From Thermoplasmata archaeon (lineage in GTDB: Archaea; Thermoplasmatota; Thermoplasmata; Thermoplasmatales; GCA-001856825), in contig JAJYUZ010000001.1 in the NCBI GenBank assembly GCA_021792255.1, positions 310,001-374,000 of the forward strand: 64,000 bases of DNA, given 5' to 3'. The notes below the pieces were generated by a model that ran no database searches, was not told the origin of the DNA, and saw only the letters and a list, made by a program, of their open reading frames with translations. The position numbers were made by a program, and so were the translations under genes. Below, one piece after another: positions 41,617-51,809 of this stretch (positions are counted from its first letter, which is position 1; every line of letters starts with the position of its first letter).

Positions 41617-43449
41617 ATGTTGATAAAAAGGGTGGATTCTGATATCCTGATTATAGGTGGTGGAATGGCAGGCTGCGGTGCTGCATACGAAGCAAGAAAA
41701 TGGGGAAAGAATCTCAAGATTATAATAGTGGAGAAAGCAAACATCGATAGGAGTGGCGCTGTTGCAATGGGGCTTTCGGCAATAAATACCTATCTCGGAA
41801 TGCGATGGAACGAGAACACTCCAGAAGATTACGTAAGCTACGTTAGAGGAGACCTGATGGGCATAATAAGAGAGGATCTTGTATATGATATTGGAAGGCA
41901 CGTGGATTCCAGCGTCCACCTCTTTGAAGAGTGGGGCCTCCCCATCGTAAAATCTGAGGAGACAGGCAGATACACCCGGGAAGGCAGATGGCAGGTTCTG
42001 ATTCATGGAGAGAGCTATAAGCCTATAGTGGCAGAGGCTGCTAAGAAAGCAGCTACCGAAGTAATCAACAGAGTGATGGTCACACGCCTCCTAAAGGATC
42101 CGAATGATCCAAACAGGATATCAGGAGCCGTAGGTTTTGATGTCAGAGATGGATCTATGTATGTTTTCAGGAGTAAGGCTGTGATCCTTGCTGCTGGAGG
42201 AGCCACACACATATTCAGGCCACGCTCTGTCGGTGAAGGCTGGGGTAGAACGTGGTACTCTCCATGGAGCAGTGGATCTGCCTATGGATTGGCCATTGAG
42301 GCTGGGGCCAAGATGGTTCAGATGGAAATAAGACTCGTTCCGACAAGATTCAAGGATGGTTATGGGCCAGTCGGTGCCTGGTTTCTTTACATAAAGTCAA
42401 AAGCAACTAACGCGCTCGGAGAGAGCTACGATACAAACAGGGAAAAGCTTAGAAAGAAATACGGAAAATACGCTGATGTAAAACCCATTCCTACCTGCCT
42501 CAGGAACGACCTTATGCTCGATGAGATCAGGCAGGGAAAATCGCCGATTCTTATGCATACGGAAGACGCTCTTGACTCAAGAGATAAGGAGGAGGCTGGA
42601 TGGGAGGACTTCTTGGATATGACTGTTAGTCAGGCACTGGTGTGGGCATCACAAAATATCGATCCCAAGGAGAAGCCCTCAGAACTTGTTGTAACTGAAC
42701 CTTATATAATGGGATCCCACGCGGTAAATGCAGGTACCTGGGTCAGTGGTCCGCCAGGAATCGCACCAAAAGAATATTCTTGGGGGTACAACAGGATGAC
42801 CGTGATTATAGGGCTTTTTGCCGCGGGAGATGCTGCAGGCGGTGCTGCACACAAGTTTTCCTCTGGGTCCTTTGCAGAGGGAAGAATAGCAGGCAAGAAT
42901 GCTGTTAGATACCTGAGAGATAATAATCCCAAGCTTTCGGAGATGGATGATGAAGCTATAGAATCCTTCAAGTCTGAAATCTTTGCACCGTTTGAAAATT
43001 ATAATCTTGGCCGCAGTTTTATCACTAAGAAGGGAGTGGTATCACCATATTACCTGCTTCCATCCCAGGGGCTTAAACGTCTTGAGAAGATCATGGATGA
43101 ATATTCGGCAGGAGTATCATCGGACTACACGACAAATGCCGTTGCAATGAGAAGAGGTCTGGAATTGCTTGATATGCTTCAGGAGGATCTGCCACTTCTA
43201 GGAGCTGAAGATATTCACCAACTGCAGCGCGCCTGGGAATTGCACCATAGGGTTATGACAGCCCAGGCTGTAATGAGGCACACGCTCTTCAGGGAAGAAA
43301 CGAGATGGCCTGGGTATTATTACAGATCAGACTTTCCGCAGATTGACGATATGAACTGGCACGTATTTGTAGTCTCAAAATATGACAGCAAATCCAATAA
43401 ATGGGAGTTTGAGAAGATCCCAGTCATACATATTATAGGGGACAGCTAA
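41617..43449 (+). CDS. aprA: Adenylylsulfate (APS) reductase alpha subunit
   Basis: 610 aa; DILIIGGGMAGCGAAYEARKW, GRWQVLIHGESYKPIVAEAAKKA, GAHKFSSGSFAEGRIAGKNAVRY. Confidence 0.95.
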   Translation: MLIKRVDSDILIIGGGMAGCGAAYEARKWGKNLKIIIVEKANIDRSGAVAMGLSAINTYLGMRWNENTPEDYVSYVRGDLMGIIREDLVYDIGRHVDSSVHLFEEWGLPIVKSEETGRYTREGRWQVLIHGESYKPIVAEAAKKAATEVINRVMVTRLLKDPNDPNRISGAVGFDVRDGSMYVFRSKAVILAAGGATHIFRPRSVGEGWGRTWYSPWSSGSAYGLAIEAGAKMVQMEIRLVPTRFKDGYGPVGAWFLYIKSKATNALGESYDTNREKLRKKYGKYADVKPIPTCLRNDLMLDEIRQGKSPILMHTEDALDSRDKEEAGWEDFLDMTVSQALVWASQNIDPKEKPSELVVTEPYIMGSHAVNAGTWVSGPPGIAPKEYSWGYNRMTVIIGLFAAGDAAGGAAHKFSSGSFAEGRIAGKNAVRYLRDNNPKLSEMDDEAIESFKSEIFAPFENYNLGRSFITKKGVVSPYYLLPSQGLKRLEKIMDEYSAGVSSDYTTNAVAMRRGLELLDMLQEDLPLLGAEDIHQLQRAWELHHRVMTAQAVMRHTLFREETRWPGYYYRSDFPQIDDMNWHVFVVSKYDSKSNKWEFEKIPVIHIIGDS

Positions 43450-43713
43450 GTACATAGCCTACAGGTGACACGGTGGTGCTGAGATCATTGAAAGCGTTGA
43501 CGTAGCAGACAGGTTCATGGAGGCAGGGCGGCCCTCGTAAATGTTCCTGCACCTCCTGTTTCTGGATATCCTGAGAGATGTGCACGTTTATCATTTATTA
43601 ATCTATAATTCTTTCAATTCTGCATAATATGTAGGTCTAATTCCTCCATTATCTTCCTTGATTTCTTTAATTCCTTTTAGGCAAAAATTAGGGATTCAAT
43701 TACGTTTCACAAG

Positions 43714-43788
43714 CGGGCCCGCGGGGATTTGAACCCCGGATCATTGGCTTAGAAGGCCAATGCCTTATCCAGACTAGGCCACGGGCCC
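43714..43788 (-). tRNA. tRNA-Arg (anticodon TCT)
   Basis: Reverse complement GGGCCCG...ATTGGCCTTCTAAGCCAAT...CGGGGTTCAAATCCCCGCGGGCCCG; anticodon loop CTTCTAA. Confidence 0.92.
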
Positions 43789-43916
43789 CGATGTTGATTC
43801 CAATGGCAATTGCGATACCATTATTATTTTTTCCTCGTGATCCTTGGTTGAATTCAATCCCCTCTTTGTATTATATCCATCGCTTGGTTTTTTAAGGTCC
43901 ACCTCATACCGACATA

Positions 43917-44507
43917 ATGAAACCAGGCCTCCTTATTGCAGTAGCGAGACACGGTCAAACGGACTCCAATGTCAAAGGATTGTGGGTAGGCAATGGAGAC
44001 GACCCACTCAACGAGACGGGAAAAGAACAAGCCCGAAGGCTTGCCAAATCACTCACTAGTTACAATTTTGATTTCATCGTCTCGAGTGACAAGAGAAGAT
44101 CCATACAGACCGCTGAAATAGTCTCAGGGGCGATCGGCGTCCCATTCTATGGACAGCGTAAGGATCTTAGAGACAGAGATTACGGAGCAATGGAGGGACT
44201 GACGACCGATCAGATCAGAGAAAGGTATGGAGTGGAGATGAAATCTCTCTCTAGGGAAATAGACGACCTGGGCGCTTCTGAAACTGTTGCCTCGGTCTTA
44301 AAGAGAGTAAAAGAGTTCGCCGATATTGTAAGAAATAATTTCGATGGCAAAAAAATAATCGTGATAACACATGGGGCATTTATCAGGTCTTTTTACGAAA
44401 TGTACGTTCATGAGTCCGATAATCTAAGATTCACGAACTGTTCTCACTTTATAGTTCGACTGCTGGAGGGCGAGACTGAACTCGTCGAGGACTTGCAGAC
44501 AATCTGA
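43917..44507 (+). CDS. Histidine phosphatase / phosphoglycerate mutase-like
   Basis: VARHGQTDSNVKGLWVG, SSDKRRSIQTAEIV, ITHGAFIRSF. Confidence 0.92.
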   Translation: MKPGLLIAVARHGQTDSNVKGLWVGNGDDPLNETGKEQARRLAKSLTSYNFDFIVSSDKRRSIQTAEIVSGAIGVPFYGQRKDLRDRDYGAMEGLTTDQIRERYGVEMKSLSREIDDLGASETVASVLKRVKEFADIVRNNFDGKKIIVITHGAFIRSFYEMYVHESDNLRFTNCSHFIVRLLEGETELVEDLQTI

Positions 44508-44559
44508 TTTTCTGTTTTAAATTCTCCAGTGAATGATAAATACTGAGACAAGATTGAGA

Positions 44560-44862
44560 ACTGGTAGTCCCAGGATGGCCGTCGCCAGATATGGTGAGGA
44601 AAGTCCTCCCTCCGGGTAGCAATCTGGATAAAACCCTGGTCGAGAGACCAGCTCTTCCTCAAAAGAAATGACACAGTTTCGGTCAAGGGTGAACCTTTAG
44701 AAGGGGACGTTCCCGAAAACTTGATGAGACAGAGGGGGTGAGATAGGAGCAAGCTCAAGCAGTTCTCATGACAGCTATCAGAGGAACAGGTAGAGCGCAA
44801 TAGTCAAATGCCATCAACCCGAAAGGGCTAACAGAAGGAGGCTTACTCGGGACAACCTCTAC
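44560..44862 (+). ncRNA. rnpB: Archaeal RNase P RNA
   Basis: CR-I-like GGTGAGGAAAGTCCTCCC and CR-V-like ACAGAAGGAGGCTTACTC (P4), GGTAGAGCGCAA core, terminal P1 pairing ggtagtccc (44563-44571) / gggacaacc (44849-44857). Confidence 0.9.
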
Positions 44863-44935
44863 TTTCAATGCTCCAAACTTGAAATTTATCAAAATCAGAC
44901 GTAAGTTTTATAATTCCTCATATCATAAATGGGCA

Positions 44936-45421
44936 ATGGAAGACGAAGTCTCAAACAGAACAGAAGCGCTCCTGATTGCCACAGTGACCGCCTTGGCCAA
45001 AAATGAAATCGCGGCTGCTCTATCCATCGACCCTAAGGTGGTCTCAAAGTCCCTTGGGATTCTGAAAAAGAGATACGAAAACACGTCGCTTGAATTGAAG
45101 ATGATTGGAAGAAAGTACAAAGTGGGAGTGAGGGACAAGTACAGCGACCTGGCATTCAAGTATTCTGAGAGTGAAATTAGCAAAGGTGAACTGGAGATCA
45201 TCGGCCTGCTATTCAGGAAGGGGAAGACGTACATTTCTCACGTGGAGAGACTTCGCGGAAAGAAGACTGAAGAAGAACTGGATCATCTTGGCAAGCTTGG
45301 ACTGGTGGAGATAATTCCAAGAGGAAGAAGAAGACTGGTCAAGCTCACGAGAACTTTCTTCCAGAAGTATGGCAAGGAGCTGAAAGAGAGAGTAAAGCAG
45401 GAAGAAAAGGTGCCTAGTTGA
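44936..45421 (+). CDS. scpB: Segregation and condensation protein B
   Basis: RTEALLIATVTALAKNEIAAALSIDPKVV..., two winged-helix repeats; likely start MEDEVSN at 44936. Confidence 0.75.
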   Translation: MEDEVSNRTEALLIATVTALAKNEIAAALSIDPKVVSKSLGILKKRYENTSLELKMIGRKYKVGVRDKYSDLAFKYSESEISKGELEIIGLLFRKGKTYISHVERLRGKKTEEELDHLGKLGLVEIIPRGRRRLVKLTRTFFQKYGKELKERVKQEEKVPS

Positions 45422-46731
45422 GAGCTCTCCTGATTGGTGGAGGGGGAAGAGAGCACGCGATTGGGCTTTCTATTGTAAAATCGGGTGCTGAACTCGTCGT
45501 GATATCGGTCAATAAGAATCCAGGTCTCCAGAGAATTTCTAGGAAGATTGTCGTCGGCGACGAAAATGACAGCGAGTGGGTATTGAAAAATGCATTAAAA
45601 TTGAAACCAGACTACGTCTTCATCGGTCCAGAGGCACCACTGGCCCACGGCGTATCTGACATTCTTTTGGAGAATGGGTTCAATGTTTTTGCCCCATCTT
45701 CGACTGCCGCCAAACTCGAAACTTCCAAGGTTTATTGTCGAAAGTTCTTGTCGGAGAATAAGATAGGAGGGAATATAGAGAGCACCTCTTTCTCTGACCC
45801 AGACAGAGCTGCTGATTTCATTGACGGATTAGAGTACGATTTTGTCATAAAACCAGACGGACTCACGGGAGGGAAGGGAGTCGTGGTTCAGGGAGTTCAC
45901 TTCAGTTCGAAGGAAGATGGTGCGAAGATCGCCCGAGATTATCTTAGCTCGGGTAAGAGTGCCCTGTTGATTGAAAAAAAGATGGTGGGAGAGGAGTTCA
46001 GCCTGCAGGCGTTCGTAAAGGGAAAGAAAATTTACTTCCTTCCAATAGTTCAGGACTACAAGAGGGCTTATGAAAATGACACGGGTCCGAACACTGGAGG
46101 AATGGGATCTATATGTTATTCCGAGAGGGGTCTCCCCTTCATAGATTTTGAAACCGTTGTCAAGGCAAAGGGCATAATGGAAGAGCTGGTAGCTAAATTT
46201 GCAGAAAAAATAGTCGATTATGTTGGTCCGATATACGGAGGTTTCATTTCGACCTCAGATGGTCCGAAACTCCTAGAAATAAATGCGAGGCTTGGGGACC
46301 CAGAGGCTATGAACGTCTTATCCCTCATGGAGAACTCTATGATGGACGTTGCCATAATGATGCTACACGACAGAGAAATAAATCCCGAATTCAGGAACAG
46401 AATCAATGTGCTGAGATATCTTGTACCAAAGGGATATGGAAGCAAACCTGAGCCTTCCGCAATTCAGATGGACGAAGAGGAAATTCTTCTAAAGGATTTG
46501 AAGATTTATTATGCTTCTGTACACCTAAAGGGGAAACATCTGGAGCAAACAAATTCTCGTTCCATTGCTCTGGTCTCCGAAGGTAATGACTTGAGAGAAA
46601 TTTCAAGAAGATTTGATGGGCTTTCGCCTCTATTGAGGGGAAGCTATTACATGAGAAATGACATAGGAACCGAAAAGATGATTGAAGACAAGAAGAATTT
46701 TATGAGCAGAGTCATGGCTGGAATAGCCTGA
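45418..46731 (+). CDS. purD: Phosphoribosylamine-glycine ligase
   Basis: TTG start; LLIGGGGREHAIG, PDGLTGGKGVVV, FLPIVQDYKRAYENDTGPNTGGMG, EINARLGDPEAMNVL. Confidence 0.96.
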   Translation: MRALLIGGGGREHAIGLSIVKSGAELVVISVNKNPGLQRISRKIVVGDENDSEWVLKNALKLKPDYVFIGPEAPLAHGVSDILLENGFNVFAPSSTAAKLETSKVYCRKFLSENKIGGNIESTSFSDPDRAADFIDGLEYDFVIKPDGLTGGKGVVVQGVHFSSKEDGAKIARDYLSSGKSALLIEKKMVGEEFSLQAFVKGKKIYFLPIVQDYKRAYENDTGPNTGGMGSICYSERGLPFIDFETVVKAKGIMEELVAKFAEKIVDYVGPIYGGFISTSDGPKLLEINARLGDPEAMNVLSLMENSMMDVAIMMLHDREINPEFRNRINVLRYLVPKGYGSKPEPSAIQMDEEEILLKDLKIYYASVHLKGKHLEQTNSRSIALVSEGNDLREISRRFDGLSPLLRGSYYMRNDIGTEKMIEDKKNFMSRVMAGIA

Positions 46732-47314
46732 AGTGGATGAGTTCCAGCACCCCAGGAACCGTAATTTCCCTTTCGTGAATTGAGAATTTCCTCAGACTTC
46801 CCATATTTGACACGAAATCACCATTAGGGAACCCACCAATTATGAGGTTGGACTGATCGGTGATGACGAGACCGGGATTTCCCCTTGGATGAAGGACTGC
46901 AGCGCTTCCAATAATTCCCTTGCTTTCTAGATAATCCATAAGACTCGTTCTCTTTTCACGCTCGATCAGTATTCTTTCCACACGCTCCACAAACTCTGGA
47001 TATCCGGCACCAAAATTTCCAAAGTCTGATTTTTCTATGATTGTGTTATTTTTTGTGTGGATGGCATACTCCAGATCGATAGAGTCGTTGAGTGGCGATT
47101 CTTCATTTATCCTGACGAACTCATAAGCGATGTCTGGAAAACCTATTCTGCGCACTTCATTTGGGAAGTGTCTCTTGATAGAATCCCTCATAAGATAATT
47201 ATCGAGAATCGCCGTCTCCTTACCCATTCTCTTCAGCAAATCCCTGACTTCTTTGTCATCACGCATCCGTTCCGGAACGAGCTCTAGTTCTGCATCTGCC
47301 AAAACGATGAACAT
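46712..47314 (-). CDS. nep1: rRNA pseudouridine methyltransferase Nep1/Emg1
   Basis: LADAELELVPE, HPRGNPGLVITD, IGGFPNGDFVS. Confidence 0.85.
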   Translation of the reverse strand: MFIVLADAELELVPERMRDDKEVRDLLKRMGKETAILDNYLMRDSIKRHFPNEVRRIGFPDIAYEFVRINEESPLNDSIDLEYAIHTKNNTIIEKSDFGNFGAGYPEFVERVERILIEREKRTSLMDYLESKGIIGSAAVLHPRGNPGLVITDQSNLIIGGFPNGDFVSNMGSLRKFSIHEREITVPGVLELIHFRLFQP

Positions 47315-47601
47315 TATCCAAAAATAGAACCAAAGCTATCGTTTACGCTCTGTCTTTCCTTCTCGATCAACTCTTCCACTTTCTTTGCCTTTTCCTTATC
47401 TATCTTCTCCGATATCTTGTTCAGCTCCTCTCTTGCGACTTTCAGTCGCTCTTCTAACCCTTCTAGTATGAGGTACTGGAAACCCTCCTCTCCAAACATT
47501 GAAGAGTCTTTAATTGTGATTGAAAGCCTGAATACTTGGTCCATGGCCAGAATCTTTTCCATATCGGCTTTCTTAGCTAGTGGAATCTTGTAAACGTCCA
47601 T
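47314..47601 (-). CDS. Conserved small coiled-coil protein
   Basis: 95 aa, charged C-terminal helix; coupled to nep1. Confidence 0.6.
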   Translation of the reverse strand: MDVYKIPLAKKADMEKILAMDQVFRLSITIKDSSMFGEEGFQYLILEGLEERLKVAREELNKISEKIDKEKAKKVEELIEKERQSVNDSFGSIFG

Positions 47602-47624
47602 ACTACCTCAGGAGTAATCCCTAA

Positions 47625-49100
47625 TTATCCTTTTTCCAGCCGTTTCACCCAGTTCTTTCTAGACAGGACTATTAAGGAAATCGTCACCGCGACCAGCGCA
47701 GTTAGAGAAATTACCAGGGCTATAAGGGGGTTTTGACTTGTGCCCCTCTGGTAGGGGACAATTGATAGAGACAGGGACTGAGTACCATTCCCGCTGGTCC
47801 CAAACGAGATTATAGTTTCGTTGGCGGTACGGGTGACAGTATAGTTAGTGTCCTTCTCTACCACTCCATTGAGTGAGAACTTAGAAACTGTAAAGTTTCC
47901 CTGAATTACAACGACGATTTTTTGGGTCCCATTCTGGGTGAACTGAAACATCAAGTTCCCGTGATCGAACGAAAGGTTCTGGTATGTGACGTTCGGAGAA
48001 AATGGAATGAAGTACGCCTGGTTATCGATAAATATCTCGGTCGAAGCGTTTCCAAGCACATTATTGCTCTGACTTGGTCCACTGGTCGTCTGGACCGAAG
48101 GCAAGAACCTGACCACCACGAAACTGATTGGAGAATTCACGACTAGGGTGGAGTTATTGAGTGAGGCTCCGCCATAGACGTCCACATATCCGAGAATTCT
48201 GAACCCATTTTGAATTTTGAATATGTGTTCTTCACTCATTGAAATTGGCCAGTGGGACGATGGATCCTCACTCGAGCCCCCGTTTCCGGATTGGCCGTCT
48301 TCCCTGTATCCGAAATGGAAGCCTTCTGCCAGTTTGATATCGATTGAAGTGTTAAACCCGTCGAGATAGATCAACGGGAAAAGACCATCCGAGACGAACA
48401 TTCCCACATTTCCTTTGGTTGTCAGGCTCTGCGTGTTGAAAGAAAGGGAGGCGCTGCCTGAGCTAGAGATCTTCGATATGACTGACACCGCAGATTGTCT
48501 GTTTATGAGCGAATAATTATTGATCTGACCGGCGGAATAGTAAAAACTCGAATAATTTCCATAATAATTATCTCCACTTGATTGGAAACTGTTCTCGATA
48601 TAGTTGTAGTCTGATAATGGGCAGTTTATGTACGAAATTGACAGTTCGCCCATATTAGCAGAACTATTGATCACTATGAGATTTCCTGATTCAGAAATTT
48701 GACCATTTGTGACTAACATTCCGAGATAATTTGTTTGATAAAAATACACATATTCCATTTGGGAGAATGCATAATCGAAAGCGCCTATTCCGGAGTACGA
48801 TAGCGCGGGTACAATGGTGACCGTTCCGGTCCCCTGCCAGAAGAGAGGCATCATTTTGTCTTCACTAACGTAAGGCATATCCATAGAAAGGGAGAATCCA
48901 GAAACGTTGAAGTAGTTGAATACCTCAATGGTCTGACTGTTTACTTGTACGGAAAAATCTGAAATACCATTGGATGTCGTGTTGAAAGTATCGTATGCGC
49001 TTGCTGTACCATCAACGGAACCGCTGGCCTGTACTACACCAGTCAAGCCCGATAACAGCATCAGTGAGATGAGAAATACGACGGCAAACAGGTATTTCAT
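47625..49100 (-). CDS. Secreted/cell-surface protein with C-terminal TM anchor
   Basis: 491 aa; N-terminal signal peptide, Ser/Asn-rich beta domain, terminal TM followed by KNWVKRLEKG. Confidence 0.75.
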   Translation of the reverse strand: MKYLFAVVFLISLMLLSGLTGVVQASGSVDGTASAYDTFNTTSNGISDFSVQVNSQTIEVFNYFNVSGFSLSMDMPYVSEDKMMPLFWQGTGTVTIVPALSYSGIGAFDYAFSQMEYVYFYQTNYLGMLVTNGQISESGNLIVINSSANMGELSISYINCPLSDYNYIENSFQSSGDNYYGNYSSFYYSAGQINNYSLINRQSAVSVISKISSSGSASLSFNTQSLTTKGNVGMFVSDGLFPLIYLDGFNTSIDIKLAEGFHFGYREDGQSGNGGSSEDPSSHWPISMSEEHIFKIQNGFRILGYVDVYGGASLNNSTLVVNSPISFVVVRFLPSVQTTSGPSQSNNVLGNASTEIFIDNQAYFIPFSPNVTYQNLSFDHGNLMFQFTQNGTQKIVVVIQGNFTVSKFSLNGVVEKDTNYTVTRTANETIISFGTSGNGTQSLSLSIVPYQRGTSQNPLIALVISLTALVAVTISLIVLSRKNWVKRLEKG

Positions 49101-49203
49101 TTATTTTGTAGTATAAGTCTATATTAAAGGAATTTGATACAAATTTCGAAATCGATTAAGAAGAGTTATTATTTGTTGCTCAAATTAAGGAGAAGGTGAG
49201 ATT

Positions 49204-50064
49204 GTGCCTGGAACTATCAAGGTTAATGAACCAACCCCTAAATCCCCAGTAGATTTTAAACTCAGTACCGAAGATGAGAGTGTCAAAAATATAGGTAATG
49301 TAATAGTTGTAATGAGCGGGAAAGGAGGCGTGGGTAAATCAACTGTTTCGGCAAATCTAGCAGTTGAATTGTCGACGAGAGGTTATCAAGTAGGTCTGGT
49401 AGACGCAGACATGCACGGACCTGATATACCACAGATGCTGGGACTGGTAGATGACAAACCAGTAATGGATGAAAACAAGAAGATAATTCCAGTCAGTTAC
49501 AGCAACAATTTGAAAGTGATTTCGATAGAATACTTCCTGCCGTCGAGGGATACTCCGGTGATCTGGAGAGGAGCACTTAAGCACAAGATGATTCAACAAT
49601 TCGTAAAGGACATGGCCTGGGGAAAACTCGACTTTCTGATTTTCGACCTTCCTCCAGGAACGGGAGATGAACCCCTGTCAATTGTCCAGATAATTCCAAA
49701 GATAACGGGATTTGTGATTGTTGGAACACCACAAGAAGTGGCGATGATTGACGTCAAGAAAGCTATCAATTTCGCCAAACAACTTAACACGCCGGTGATT
49801 GGTCTAATAGAAAACATGAGTGGATTTATTTGCCCTCACTGTGGAAAAACCACGTACATTTTTAAAGAGGGGACCGGAGAGAAAGTCTCTAAGGAGTTCG
49901 GAATAAACTTCCTCGGCTCAATACCCCTGGAAGCGTCCGTAGTGGAAGACGGGGACGACGGAACTCCGATGATACTTTCGCACCCCGAAAGCGACAGTTC
50001 AAAGAGCTTCAAGACCGTTGTCGATAACGTTCTGAAGTACGCCGGAATCCCCAAGAAACTTTAA
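49204..50064 (+). CDS. Mrp/NBP35-type P-loop ATPase (Fe-S cluster carrier)
   Basis: VMSGKGGVGKSTVSANLA, DADMHGPDIPQMLG, FICPHCGKTTYIF (CxxC). Confidence 0.95.
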   Translation: MPGTIKVNEPTPKSPVDFKLSTEDESVKNIGNVIVVMSGKGGVGKSTVSANLAVELSTRGYQVGLVDADMHGPDIPQMLGLVDDKPVMDENKKIIPVSYSNNLKVISIEYFLPSRDTPVIWRGALKHKMIQQFVKDMAWGKLDFLIFDLPPGTGDEPLSIVQIIPKITGFVIVGTPQEVAMIDVKKAINFAKQLNTPVIGLIENMSGFICPHCGKTTYIFKEGTGEKVSKEFGINFLGSIPLEASVVEDGDDGTPMILSHPESDSSKSFKTVVDNVLKYAGIPKKL

Positions 50065-50101
50065 CAGGCATAGTCCCATAAAATAAACAAGAAGGCTCCA
50101 G

Positions 50102-51022
50102 ATGAAAATTAGGACGGAGAGTCTTTCAAAGACTTACGACAAGAAAAACCAAGCACTAAGAGAGCTGTCTTTGGATCTAAATCTTAACGGGATATTCTCG
50201 ATCATAGGTAGGAATGGTGCTGGAAAGACTACACTCATTAGGATATTATCAACTGAGCTGATGCCCACCTCTGGTAAGGGGTTCATAAACGATTTGGACG
50301 TAGTAGAAAAGGCAGAGGTCGTGAGACAGGAAATTGCAATAGTCCCGCAGGAGGCACGTCCACTACCATGGCTAACGCCGTTACAAACCGTAAGTTCGTA
50401 CCTAATGTGGAGGGGGTATTCGTACAGAGAAGCCAAAGAAAAAGGGAAAGAGGCCCTGCGGGAGCTTGGATTGGAAGGAAAGGAAGGAGAAAAGAGCAGG
50501 AAACTCTCCGGCGGACAGAAAAGGAAACTGATGGTAGCGACCGTAATCTCGAGCGAAGCTCCAGTTGTATTCCTTGACGAACCGACGACCGGACTCGACT
50601 ATCTGTCGAGGAAAGAACTCTGGCAGCTGCTATCTAAGATGAAGAAAGATAGGTCGATCATACTGACAACCCACTACCTAGAGGAGGCGGAGATATTGGG
50701 TGACCAAATAATGATACTGGATCAAGGTAAACTCGTCGATATCGGAGGCATAGATCATCTCAGATCGAAAGTTAAATTGCCTTACGTGCTCAAGGTACAT
50801 TCTGGAAATTTTAAGATAGAGGATGATGAAGTTCAAGTTCAACCTGTGTCTGAGAAAGAAACGTTCGTTTATGGCTCCGCTTCAAAGATCTATGGGCTCG
50901 TTCCGTATTTGTTGACAAACAAGATGAAATTCACGGTTGAAGAGGCCTCTCTAAGTGATATATTTGAACAATACCTTGGCAACGAGGAGGAGGGTGGAAA
51001 CGATGAAAAGGAGGATTGGTAG
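50102..51022 (+). CDS. ABC transporter ATP-binding protein
   Basis: GRNGAGKTTLIRIL, LSGGQKRKLMVA, VFLDEPTTGLD. Confidence 0.94.
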   Translation: MKIRTESLSKTYDKKNQALRELSLDLNLNGIFSIIGRNGAGKTTLIRILSTELMPTSGKGFINDLDVVEKAEVVRQEIAIVPQEARPLPWLTPLQTVSSYLMWRGYSYREAKEKGKEALRELGLEGKEGEKSRKLSGGQKRKLMVATVISSEAPVVFLDEPTTGLDYLSRKELWQLLSKMKKDRSIILTTHYLEEAEILGDQIMILDQGKLVDIGGIDHLRSKVKLPYVLKVHSGNFKIEDDEVQVQPVSEKETFVYGSASKIYGLVPYLLTNKMKFTVEEASLSDIFEQYLGNEEEGGNDEKEDW

Positions 51023-51746
51023 CCAGATAATGGCTTCCATCTTGGTGAATTCAATTTATGCTATGATAAATTATCCCGTAATTCTGATCAACACACTCCT
51101 TGCGCCCCTTGCTATACTCGCAGTAGTGACATTCGCAAGCAGAGGTACATTGCTTCCCGTCGCTGCTGTCGGTGCATTAATAATGAACATGGTTTCGAGC
51201 GGTACTTCCCTGCAGCAAGACCTATCGCACCTTAAGAACGATATGAGGCTGCAGGACATGATCGTCAGTTCCCCTACAAGTTCACTTGTCTATGTCGTTG
51301 GCATGGCGATATCTGAGATCGTATATTCCATACCCACACTTGCATTCCTCATAATTTTGAACGTCTTGTTTGTAAAGACCACCGCACTCGGCGCATTTAT
51401 TATTTTCTTAGATATGGCGACTATATTCACATTCTCCATATCCCTTGGATTTTTTCTCTCGACCTTCACTTCTGACATCATACAGTCCTGGGGATTTTCG
51501 GGCATACTTTCACCGCTGCTGACGACCATACCTCCGGTGTACTATCCAATTAGCTACATCCCATTACCATATAGGTACCTTGCATATCTCTCCCCCACGA
51601 CTTATGCATCCGAGATTGCCCAGAGCCAAACGGGATTCTATAGCCCTGGTGCCATTGGTTTTGCGGTTTCGTGGATTGTGCTTCTGTCTGTCACAATCGT
51701 GCTGACCTATCTCGCACTGAAGAGATCGAGATGGAGGGAAAATTAG
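51003..51746 (+). CDS. ABC-2 type permease
   Basis: ORF 50955-51746, probable ATG at 51003; six hydrophobic segments; overlaps ATPase gene. Confidence 0.85.
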   Translation: MKRRIGSQIMASILVNSIYAMINYPVILINTLLAPLAILAVVTFASRGTLLPVAAVGALIMNMVSSGTSLQQDLSHLKNDMRLQDMIVSSPTSSLVYVVGMAISEIVYSIPTLAFLIILNVLFVKTTALGAFIIFLDMATIFTFSISLGFFLSTFTSDIIQSWGFSGILSPLLTTIPPVYYPISYIPLPYRYLAYLSPTTYASEIAQSQTGFYSPGAIGFAVSWIVLLSVTIVLTYLALKRSRWREN

Positions 51747-51809
51747 TCTGAAGCAACCAGAAAATGCATTCAAGCTTAAATAGCAATGATAATTTAGATT
51801 CTCATATCA

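Noticed and set aside
43714-43788. Direct-repeat attachment site for an integrated island at tRNA-Arg
   Set aside because: I did not find a copy of the tRNA 3' end (CGGGGTTCAAATCCCCG) near 40.7-41.1 kb, so integration at this tRNA remains only a hypothesis.
44444-44800. 118-aa minus-strand ORF
   Set aside because: It overlaps the RNase P RNA and has no protein-family look; treated as spurious.
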